Source: CBDBKE01 sp965218055
Lineage (GTDB): Bacteria > Acidobacteriota > Terriglobia > JAJPHL01 > JAPKYU01
Assembly (NCBI GenBank): GCA_965218055.1
Contig: CBDCKA010000001.1
Span: forward strand, 124,001-188,000
DNA: 64,000 nucleotides
Direction of reading: 5' to 3'
Below, in pieces: positions 8,256 to 17,900 of the stretch; position 1 is the first letter of the stretch; each line of letters starts with the position of its first letter. The notes under the pieces were generated by a model. That model did no database searches, had not been told where the DNA came from, and worked only from the letters and a program-made list of their open reading frames with translations. The translations under genes were made by a program, and so were the position numbers.

Positions 8256-9308
8256 CTACCGGCCTTCGTGCAAGTCTGTCATGGCTAACGTGGTGTTGGG
8301 ATAGTAGTGCGATAGGATCCCTCCGAAATTCATGCCCGCGGCCGCCATTGCCGCTGCCCCTACCTGGCACAGGCCGACCCCGTGTCCTCGCCCACGACCG
8401 TAGAAGACAACGGTTTCGTCTTCCTGGTGGATTTGGTAGTTGTTGCCCGGCACTGTGTTCCATCCTAATCTCCGTCCCACCTCGAGTCGTGCGTTTTCGG
8501 AGCCACTTCCCTCTCGCAGCCGGGCGGTATCCCTCGCCGCCAAGCGTCTTTCCCACTGTGGCGCGCGGCTACGGCAGTAGAGACAGTCCACCGGGAAGTA
8601 AGGGTACCCAGAGGAGCGGAAACCAATCTCAGCCAGTGTACGGGTCCGCCCCCCGCAACTGGCTGAGAATAGGGCGCCGACAGTTGTTCTTTGGTAGCGC
8701 AGCACCAAGTGAAGCGTCTCTGATGTGGCAATCGCTGCAGGATGATCCGGCGGCGGGGGCTCGCGCACGTATTGGCAGTGTGTTGTATCGCAAAAATGGA
8801 AGTTGGTGTGCCGACCCTTGGTGGCTGTGTAGTATGAGCGTGTGACGACCGCTTGTGCCTTCAATGCTTGGATCGACGCCCCAGGCGGACTTTCCGCTGC
8901 TACTGCCGAGGCCACAGCCGTTTCTTGGTCCATGATCACTATAACCACGAGGACGTCGCGTTCTACCGAAACTTCTAGGTGGCCTCGGAAGCGCCGCTCA
9001 ATCTTACCCGGAACTCGGAGAACCATTTCTGCGTCGACGCCGCCGCGGGCTGCAGCACGAATCGTGCGAGCTGTCATGCTTTGTCCAAGGACCCGGAAAA
9101 GAATGGAATCTCCCTGGAGTTGAAGGTGCGCCGTTTGTGCTGCCTCCAGAAAGATTGCGTCTCGCTCCGCTTCCAACACCAGCACAGTACCGGGAGCCGG
9201 ACTGATCACCAGCTCGGTGGGGTGCAGCAGGCCGAATACTCCGATCCGAAGTGAGGGCGTACCGGAGGCCGCTGGCAAAGCGCCCAGGATAAGAACCAAC
9301 ACGAGCAA
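8256..9308 (-). CDS. SpoIID/LytB-domain secreted protein (peptidoglycan-acting)
   Basis: About 350 residues. The SpoIID core is clear: Glu139 in AVAAESPPGASIQALKAQAV, followed by TRSYY, and near the C-terminus GRGRGHGVGLCQVGAAAM. In sporulating bacteria SpoIID is a lytic transglycosylase cutting denuded glycan strands, and the Glu is the likely catalyst. Extra Cys pairs (C173/C178 and C242/C245) suggest disulfides in the periplasm. The TTG used here is uncertain. A CTG nine bases upstream (9317) has a strong AAGGAGG at ideal spacing and would give MRQLLVLVLILGALPAASG, a better signal peptide. It is the last gene of the operon, 24 bp after the transpeptidase-like gene. Confidence 0.85.
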   Translation of the reverse strand: MLVLVLILGALPAASGTPSLRIGVFGLLHPTELVISPAPGTVLVLEAERDAIFLEAAQTAHLQLQGDSILFRVLGQSMTARTIRAAARGGVDAEMVLRVPGKIERRFRGHLEVSVERDVLVVIVIMDQETAVASAVAAESPPGASIQALKAQAVVTRSYYTATKGRHTNFHFCDTTHCQYVREPPPPDHPAAIATSETLHLVLRYQRTTVGALFSASCGGRTRTLAEIGFRSSGYPYFPVDCLYCRSRAPQWERRLAARDTARLREGSGSENARLEVGRRLGWNTVPGNNYQIHQEDETVVFYGRGRGHGVGLCQVGAAAMAAAGMNFGGILSHYYPNTTLAMTDLHEGR

Positions 9309-9332
9309 CTGTCGCAGGGTCTCTGCCTCCTT

Positions 9333-10157
9333 CTACTCTCCGTCCAGTATCGTGCGCAGCATTCGGTCGCCAACGACGGCGGCTTTGGCTCCCGGCGCCC
9401 CGTGAACCTGCACGAGCAGCGCCCAGCGCGGTGAGTCCGGCGGGTATAAGGCCAACACATAGCCGTCCCCCGACCATTCGGCTCCGTGAACGCAGGGCGC
9501 CGTCCCCGTCTTCGCTAGTGCAGGCGTATCGGAAAGGGGACGACCGACTCCCCGCCCTGTACCGCTATGAGCCGAAAGCGCCATTCCACCAACCAGCTCG
9601 CGCACACCCGGCTCCGCCGCCCGGGATGCAAGCTCCAGATAGGCGCGAACCAGCGTCAATGGGACGTGCTTCCAGTCCTCTCCTAGTCCCAACAAGGTTG
9701 AGGTTCGCGCTTCCGCCGGCAGACCGTGGAGCCCGAACCGGCGCACCACTCTTTGCATGTCAACCAAATCCACATTGCTGGCCAGGAAGCGGAAGTAGGC
9801 GTTGCACGATTGCGCCACCGCCCCCCTGAGGCCGATATGTCCGTGGCCCGGCGCGTACCAGCACCTGTCTGCTTCTCCCCGGCACACAGACTGAGGGTAT
9901 TGGAATCTGTTCGACTGCCCGTAGGCAAGCGCTGTGAACGGTTTGACTAGTGACCCCATGGGGATTGGCCGGTTGAGTTCCTTCCAGCGCGATCCGACTA
10001 CGTTTCCCGTGTGCGGGTCGACCAACAGGTAGGACATAGTCGGCTCTGGAAAACGCCGCTCCAGTAATCGCGCGATGGACTGATCGTAGAGCGAATCGGC
10101 TAGCCCCATTGACGCCGCGACCAACAAGGCCAATAAGACGAAGAAATTCCTTCTCAT
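9333..10157 (-). CDS. Secreted penicillin-binding-protein-like transpeptidase domain
   Basis: A 274-residue protein with a signal peptide (MRRNFFVLLALLVAASMGLA) and all three serine acyltransferase motifs in order: SxxK at 69-72 (GSLVKPF), SxN at 117-119 (SCNAYF) and KTG at 216-218 (AKTGTAPC). It has no transglycosylase or dimerisation domain, so it is a bare transpeptidase/carboxypeptidase fold. It overlaps the upstream gene by ATGA and is followed by the SpoIID gene. The pair reminds me of E. coli YfaQ (DUF2300), where I recall similar sequence signatures in one protein, but I could not test this. It should act on peptidoglycan in the periplasm. Confidence 0.85.
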   Translation of the reverse strand: MRRNFFVLLALLVAASMGLADSLYDQSIARLLERRFPEPTMSYLLVDPHTGNVVGSRWKELNRPIPMGSLVKPFTALAYGQSNRFQYPQSVCRGEADRCWYAPGHGHIGLRGAVAQSCNAYFRFLASNVDLVDMQRVVRRFGLHGLPAEARTSTLLGLGEDWKHVPLTLVRAYLELASRAAEPGVRELVGGMALSAHSGTGRGVGRPLSDTPALAKTGTAPCVHGAEWSGDGYVLALYPPDSPRWALLVQVHGAPGAKAAVVGDRMLRTILDGE

Positions 10158-11926
10158 TGCGCCAACCTATAGATAACAGTTTGCGAGACTGTCCTTCCCT
10201 GATCGCGGACCACTATGGATGCCTGATCCAGCCGCTGCAACGTGCGGCTGAGACTCCCCAGGTTTTCGGAGAAGAAACGGGGCTCTCGCCCCTGATTCTT
10301 ATCCGTAGGCGCGTAGTTCTGGATCCAGGGATGGTCGAGCAATCCCATCATCTTGAGGAAAGGATCGCGTTCTCTGCCATGTCGGAACTGGCCAGCGTAG
10401 ACTGTCTCCCCGGCCACTGGCAAAGGGGCCGGTGCGGCCAGCCTGTCACTCTCCGACAGCCTTTCCAGCACCGCCGCCAGAGCCTCTTTGCTGTTTGCCA
10501 AGGCCAGAATTGGGCCTCGTGTAGCTACCACGAGTCGGGCTAGGCCGTCGAGCTGATGATGGCGATGTGGGCCTTGTCCGCGCTCCGCCCAACCGGCTCC
10601 CAGCCGCGATGTCGTCCAGAGACCCTCAATGGCCGCCAGCAACGCGCTGCGTACGGACTCTCCCTCCCAATCCGTGGAAGAGAGCAGTACCACCACCGAC
10701 TCCTGTTGAATGAACACGCTACTGAGCGTTGGCCGACTCGATTCCACTTGCAGGATTGCCCTCAGCTCCGCTGCCTGGAGCAAAGCCCTTAAAACGTTGG
10801 GAGAAAATCCACCACTGATCAGCCTCGGCGGCTTCTTGTCAATGCGCGTTTCGAGGGAGTTCGTGGTGCCAAACGCTGCGCTGGAAGGATGAATCCTCGG
10901 GGCGATGGTCGTCCTTGTTGTGACCGGCCCCGTCGGTGGCGCCAACAGCTTGCGTTCCAGCATTGCGAGCGTCTCTTTCACCGTAGGCAGCACCCAGGCG
11001 CGATACAACCCGTAGTCATCGGGCACCAGACGCAGTACTTTCGACAAGTCTGGTTCGCTGCCGGCCGCCGGCGCATCCTCCGCCTCTCCGGACGCCTGGA
11101 TCGAAAGCGGCTGCATCAAGACGCGCTGCTCTCGAATTTCCTGCCCGGAGCGGCGCAAATCAGATACTGCGGCCACATATTGACGCAGGTCGGAAACGTT
11201 TCGCTGTATCCAGTAGGAACGGAAGTGCGGTGTGCGTGTGATGGCCTTCAGATTCATGACTAGCCGGAGATCTCCAGCCGGTCCGGCGGCCCTCACGACC
11301 TCATCGAACCAGCGCTCTCCCTTTACCGGGGTGCCCTCACCGGACAATAACTTAAGGGCCCTGGCCAGAAGGTCCTCGCGCGTCGCCAGGAGCAAGTGTT
11401 TGTCGGTGACAGCGAACGCCACCACACGACCCGATTTCGGATCCACGCGCAAGAAATACGACAGCCCGGCAGCACTGCGCGGTTCGAACTCTGCGCGTGT
11501 CTGCCACAAGACGGTTTCCACAGCGCGCGCCATCCGCATCCGCGTCACGTAGAGGAATTCGAGCTGTCCAATGTCATAGAGCGCCAGAGCCGACTCCTGA
11601 CCCGCTACTGTCTCCAGCAGATCCATCTGCGGGGAGAATCCGGCGGCAGTGGCGAATTCTTTTCGGGCTTCTTTCAGTCGCAGGTAGAGACGCGAACGAG
11701 AGAACACTCGGAAGTTATCGCTCTCCAGCCAGAGCTGCTTTTCCGGTGAGTCATTCCAATTTCTCAGGAGTGAAGAAAAGTTCCCGGCTTCCAGAACGAG
11801 AAGCGGGCCGGCAGGCAGCAAGTCGGCCGGTGCGGGTGCGCGAAGTGCCGGAGCAGACACTTCCACCAGGGCCGCTGCACATAGGACCAGCACTAAAGTG
11901 ACCAGAAGGACGGGGAATATCTTCAT
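10154..11926 (-). CDS. Secreted protein of unknown function (DUF2138/DUF3352-like?)
   Basis: A 590-residue protein starting with a hydrophobic export signal (MKIFPVLLVTLVLVLCAAAL). After a Pro/Ala-rich linker comes PADLLPAGPLLVLEAGN, then a domain with LWLESDNFRVFSRSR and GQESALALYDIGQLEFLYVT. The layout resembles DUF3352 and, from memory, the E. coli YfaA (DUF2138) family, which has comparable phrases, but I cannot confirm either. No catalytic motif is visible. It joins both neighbours by 4-bp ATGA overlaps (TPR giant upstream, transpeptidase downstream), so it is almost certainly translated with them. Confidence 0.8.
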   Translation of the reverse strand: MKIFPVLLVTLVLVLCAAALVEVSAPALRAPAPADLLPAGPLLVLEAGNFSSLLRNWNDSPEKQLWLESDNFRVFSRSRLYLRLKEARKEFATAAGFSPQMDLLETVAGQESALALYDIGQLEFLYVTRMRMARAVETVLWQTRAEFEPRSAAGLSYFLRVDPKSGRVVAFAVTDKHLLLATREDLLARALKLLSGEGTPVKGERWFDEVVRAAGPAGDLRLVMNLKAITRTPHFRSYWIQRNVSDLRQYVAAVSDLRRSGQEIREQRVLMQPLSIQASGEAEDAPAAGSEPDLSKVLRLVPDDYGLYRAWVLPTVKETLAMLERKLLAPPTGPVTTRTTIAPRIHPSSAAFGTTNSLETRIDKKPPRLISGGFSPNVLRALLQAAELRAILQVESSRPTLSSVFIQQESVVVLLSSTDWEGESVRSALLAAIEGLWTTSRLGAGWAERGQGPHRHHQLDGLARLVVATRGPILALANSKEALAAVLERLSESDRLAAPAPLPVAGETVYAGQFRHGRERDPFLKMMGLLDHPWIQNYAPTDKNQGREPRFFSENLGSLSRTLQRLDQASIVVRDQGRTVSQTVIYRLAQ

Positions 11927-14900
11927 GGGAGGCCACCTCCGCGTCGTTTCGGCGTCGCTGTCAGTTGTGGGCGTACCGGGCGACTCTGTTCCAGATTCTT
12001 GCTAACTTTCGGGCGCCGAAGCGAATTCTGCACTCGTTGATGGCGCTCCGCCGCCATGACCTTGACTCGCCGCTCTAGTTGGGCGCGCATGGCGGCGGAT
12101 GGCTCCAGGTGGATGGCGATACGCAGCAGCATCTCGGCGGCGCCCCGGCGGTGGAGGCGCTCAAAAGCCTCCGCCAGCACTCGCGCCGCCGCCGCTCTTT
12201 CTTCCGGCGAGAAGCCGCTGCGGGAAAGGAAGCGCCGCGCAGTCGGACCAATCATAGAAAACGCCGTTTGGTTCTCCTCGTTACGTGCCTCCCATCGTTG
12301 CAAGAAGCGATGGATGCGACCGGCCTGGAGCAATGGTTGCAGCCCGGAGACCGCCAACTGGTAGCGTTTCGCCTTCAGGGCGGCGCGCAACAGCGGCAGT
12401 CGCGGCGCCTCAGCGTCGGGTTTGATCTCCAAAGCGCCGCGCAGCAAACGCAGGCTCACACCGGGATCGGCGGTGGCGGTAGCGGCCTGAAGACGCCCAT
12501 GATAGAAGAACAGCTGCTCAAAGGTCCTGGCCTCCAAGGGACCGCCCCTCGCCAGGAGGTCCAGCTCAGCGCCGCTCGCACGGAACGCCTCGCCTCCCGC
12601 ACTTCTGAGCAAAAGAGCCGCCGCGACTCGTGTCTCATAGACCGCCCCGGGCTCGTTGACCACCGCAGTCAAGAGGCGCACCGCCCGCTGACGATCTTGC
12701 TGGACTGCCAGTAGCGCTTCCGCAAGCCGCAGACGGACCTCGGCGTCCCAGGGCATCACTCTGAGCAGCAGCGCGCGGAATTCCGCTGCCTCGGCGAGAT
12801 GTCCCCTCTTCTGGAGTAGCACGGCGGCGGGCTTCATAGCTTCGTACGCTTTACCTGAGACGAGTGTCATCCGTCGAAGCAACCCCATCGCCCCCGTCAG
12901 GTCGCCGGTTTCGAGCCGCACTTCCGCCAGCCCCAGAAAATTGGCAGCGCTGAGTTCTCGTTGTTCGAGAGCCCTTGTATAGAGAAACTCGAGGCAAAGC
13001 CGGGCCGAGTGATCGTCACCCTCCGAACGCAGAGCGGTGGCGGCCTTCCGCAACGCCTTTGCGGAGGCTGCCTTTTCCGGCTCACGTCGATACCGCTCCA
13101 GCAACGCATCCAGCGTCTTTGCCCGCGCTGCCAATCGGATTTCTAGCGGCGCCACTTGGCCGGCCAGTAGCCGACGCGTAGATTCGGGCAGTGCAGCGAG
13201 CTCGGCCTGCGCGCGCTCGGTCTGCATGGTGTCCATCACATAGGTGATCCATCGTAGTTGCCAATTGCGTAGGGTCTGAGCCGCATAGGACCGGGCCGTG
13301 CCATGCGTCTGTGCGATTCGTTCTTCCAACGTCTTCAGAATTCGGAGAAAAACCGGCTCGCGGTGGTCCGCTGGCAGCCAGTCGGCCTTGAGCAGCTCAC
13401 CGAGAAACCCAACTGGGTCGCCCGCCACGCCGGCGAGATCGGCAATCCATTCCACGCCCGCAGAGGAGGTGGACGACGCCGCCAACACTCCCTGCAGTAA
13501 CGGTTGGACGCGATAGGAGCCGTTCCGGCGAACGTAGGTCCGCAGCAATTGATCGGCCTCATCGCGTAACGCCGGCAGGAGTTGGTGTCGGCCGATGTTT
13601 TCGAGAATGCCGCGAATGTTTGCCCAAAACGTTTCCGGGACGCGGCCTGCATCTTGAACCCGGCTGTAAGCCTGAAGAGCTGCTTGCCAGCGCGCCCTGG
13701 CTTCTTGGTGCTTTCCTTGCTCCCACAGAATGACCGCTACGCGGTCGTGGGCATCGCCGCGGTTTGGATCCAATTCCAAGGCGTGATCATATTCGGCCCG
13801 TGCGCGACCCAATTCTCCCGTATCGCGGAAGTAGTCCCCCAGCGCAAAGTAGGCGGCGGCACGGCCCGGCGTATGCTCAAGCTCTGCCGGCAGGTAGTCA
13901 TCAGGGTTCCCCTGCTCTATCAAGTCTAAGTATTCCCCGTAACGCGAGCCGTAGTAGAACCAAATGTCGCCCGCAAGCTGCAGCTTGCGGTCCACAGCGG
14001 ATCCCACCCGCTCGCCGATCGGACCGGTCCCCAGCGCGGTACGGAAGCTGGTGTCAACCAGCGGAGGCCGGCTTGCGAAGTACAAGCCCACCAGAGCTGA
14101 ATAGGCCGAGGTCCACACAGATGGCAGTGGCTTGCCACGAGCCGCGATGGCTGCCTGGGCTAGCTCGGCATCGCCGCCGGTCAGGGCAAAATTGGCCGCG
14201 GCGTCGCGTGTGCTGCGCGCTCGACCGGAGCTGGCAAGGGAGACGAGGCGATCGGGGTCGTGGGCAAGCAGTATTTCGAAGTACCGATCCAACAGTTGCC
14301 CGGACAAACCTGCCTGTTCTTGTAGCGAATCGAGCAGCCGCAGCTCGGCCTCAGTGTTCCCGGCTGCCCGGTGGGCGGTGGCCGCCTGCGCAAGGAGATG
14401 TCTCTTGTCAGGCTTTTGGGGATAGATGTTCCAGTAAGCTTCGAGTTGTGAGCCCAATTCGGCAAACTTCATTCGGCGTTGCTGCAACACCTGCAGTCGG
14501 CGCTGGTGGGGCCGGGCTTTCCGTTGTCCAGGCCAGGCCATCATTAATTCATATCGCCACTGGGCTTCCAGTGCGGCTAGGCCAGCCTGTTTTGCTAGCG
14601 GTAGCAGGTTTTGGGCAAACGTCTCCAGCTCCATCCCGCGTTTCTGCGTCTCGAGGAAGGCCGCGAAAGTGGCTTTCTCTTCCGGAGCGAAATAGCGATC
14701 GACTGCCGCTCCCATCTCCCGGAGTGTGGATTGGAAACGGCTTCGAGTTCGGCCCGTCGGTCTCGCGTTCCGCGCCGATTGGAGGCGCGCATACGCCGGC
14801 TTGTACCGGCGCATGCGGGTCAGAATACGCGCGTAGTCTCTTGCGCCGACAGCGTAGCCGGCGTTGCGCAACAACTCCTCGCCGGCCAGTTCTACACCTC

Positions 14901-17900
14901 GCTCCGCGGCTTGGCGCGCCGGAGGAAGCAGGCCCCAGGATTCCAGCTTGCGTGCCATGGCAAAGAAATTCTTAGGCTGTTCCGGCCTCCCTTCTAGGTA
15001 GGTCTTGCGCAATGCATCCACGGCGGCTTCCACCTCGCCCTGGCGGGCACGGAGTTCAGCGACCTTCTCCATCCATCGCCGATCCTGGTAGGCGAGCTCG
15101 TAGATCTCCTGGTAACTGCGAACGGCGTCATCAAATTGCGAGAGACGCTCTTCCAGCGACGCCCGTGCAATGCGCAGATCGGTGCGGTCCGGTCGGATTT
15201 GCGTGGCTCGGGTGTAGGCGGCGACCGCCGCGGGGAAGTGTTCGAAGTGAGTTTCGAGATGGGCCAATACCATCGGCCAGCGATAATCGCGAGGGGACTT
15301 CGCCGCGGTCTGCTTGTAGTAAAGAATCAGGCGTTGTTGAAGATTGTGGCGCTGCGCGTAGAAGGCAGCCTCCTTAAGCAAGCCTTCGTCTTCCGGGTAG
15401 CGGTTGATGATTTCAATGTACTGGTCGACCGCAGCCGCTGTCTCGCCCAGCCGCGTAAGCGCCGGGATCAGTCCGCGTCGCAAGGCGGCGATGCGCTCCG
15501 TTTGTTGATCTCGGGAGAGCGGTGCCTCGCCGAGGACCTTGATGGTAGCAACATAGAAATCACGCAACCCGGCGTCATCCCCCTCACGGGCGTAGGTGTC
15601 TGCCACCGTCGCTAAGTAGTCTCCGTGAAAAGGTTCCTCCGCCAGCAGAGAGGCCATCAACTGGCGGGCGCGATCGTAAGCACCCATCTCCGTGGACTTG
15701 CGTGCGGCCTCAAACGTGAACTGCTTCCGCAGTCCAGGGTAAGATGCACTTGCTGCCTTCAAGAGAACCGCAACGGCGCGTTCTTTCATTTCTTGGCGCC
15801 AGAAGAACCCTACATTGGCGCGAACCACGCCAAGAATGGTTGGGTTCTCGTCGTAGAGGCTTTCAAGGACTTGGCGAGCCTCTTCGATGTTTTGGTGGCT
15901 CTCGTAGAAGCTCGCCAGTGCCAGACTCAAGCGCAGACGATCAACGGGATCGCCGGTGATAGCGATCTGGCGCTGGAGCGATTTCTCCTGCACCGTCTCC
16001 AATCCCAGTCGCTTCGCATGACCGTCAATTTCCTTGAGTAGTTCCCAGGCTGTGGCCTCCGCCACCAATCGCAACAGGAATTTCTCCAACTCGGCACGGC
16101 GCTTCTGCGCGTCCAGGACGGCCACCCGCAAAGAAACCGCCGTCACAGCTGGATTCTGACCTGATACCAGTTCTGCGGTGGCCGTCTCCACGGTCGAGCG
16201 GAGTTCGGGGCGGAGCGCCAACCGCAGGAGGCGTCGCCGAGCCGTTGAGTTCCCTGGGGCCGCCAACGTGCCTTTGACGTACTCTTCCACCGCCCGGGAG
16301 TAGTCGCGCTTGTTTTCGTAAATGGCGCCAGCTTCATAGGCAAACAGGGAAGGGTTTGCCAGCTGGTCTCGTCCTTCACTAAAGAGACGGAGCGCATCGT
16401 CGAACAAGAAGTAGTCCCAGAAAACCGTGGCGGCTTCCAGGTAGCCCTCGGGTTTTCCGGCTTCGATGCGGACAATGCGGTCCCAGTAAGGGCGGGCGCG
16501 GTCGAACTGTTCTCGATCGGCGTAAATCTCTCCAATGCGGGTCAGGGGAGCGCGCTCTCGTGGTTGAAACTGATGCAGGTTTTCCTCGATCTCCACCGCT
16601 GCCTCAGCATGTCGCGGCTCGAAGGGCGCCAGGGACCGGTGTACTACAGCGGCACGCTGCCCAAGGTCCACCTCGGTTGGGTAGCCAGCCGCCAAGGCTC
16701 GCACCACCGGCGCTGCCGATTCCAAATGGGACAACCACAATTCGCCCTCAGCGATGAATTGTGCTGCGGCCGGGTTAGCTTTCACCAGTTCGGGCCAGCG
16801 CTGGGCAGCGACGGCTGGGTGAGAAGCACGTACGGCATCGAGTTCGGATTGCAACCGAGCGCGGCGGGACAAGAACTGGAAGAACTGTGAGCGCAGGTCC
16901 TCCGCGTAGAACCAGTGACGGCGCAGGAGCTGCTCCCGGGCGGCCGGATTCCTTGTCTCTCGACGCCTATAGGCGCGCAGTAGGTTGCGCACGAAAGTCA
17001 AGTTATGTGGAAAGCGGTCATGAGCGTAGAGGTTCACCTGCAGGTACAACTGGGGGTCCAGAGAGCGCCGTCGAACTACCTGCCGGAAGTATTCTTCCAG
17101 TTCACCGCCGGAGAAGATTCTTACCACCTCACCCGTGAGGCGCTCAAACTCGGTCTCTCGTTTCTCGCGCAGATACCATCGGGCCAGCCGGTGATACCAG
17201 GAACGATCGTCAAACCGCGCCAGGGCGCGACGGTAGATCTGTTCGAGCTCCGCGCCCAGATGGTTTTGTTCCAGGAAGGCCGCCAGGCGTTGGTACAGTC
17301 CCGGGTCATCAGGGTGCCGGTTGAGCTGCTGCCGGTAGAGTGCCAGGGCATCAAACAACCGTTTCTTGGAGACCAGGCGAGCAATGTAGCGGTCGAGCAC
17401 GCGCGCGTAGTCGGGTGAACGCGCCCTGCCGGCAGCCCGACCCGCCCGGCCCGCCCGACCCTGTACGATCCCCGCTCCCAGGGGCATACCGTCGGCGCGG
17501 GCGGCAAGTTCTTCGAGCAAACGATCATAGGTGGCGAATTCTTCCTTCACTCGATCGGTGCGCGCGAAAGCCTCTGCCATGAGCAGCGCCACACGCGTTC
17601 GTTGCTGTGCGCGGGGAAAGGTGGCTAGGAATTTGCGCCCGCTGCGGATCACACCCGCGTTGTCCCCATAGGTGGCATACGCCTCCAGCAGCTTCGCGCT
17701 TAGCTTTGGGCGCTCCCTGGACGCTGGAAAGCGCGAATCCAATAGAGCCAGTAACTCTGCCGCCCGAGCGCGGTGAAAGTAAGCCAGTGAGGAGCGGTTT
17801 TGGGTGGCGTAGTGCTGGGCGGGATTCACGGAGTTGAACAGCAGCGAAAGGATGCCATTCAGGAATCCGGGATAAGGATCAAGGGTAGCCACGTCGCGAT

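Noticed and set aside
13764..14975. 403-codon plus-strand frame
   Set aside because: It lies inside the TPR giant on the opposite strand and is Pro/Arg/Ser-rich, as GC-rich shadows usually are.
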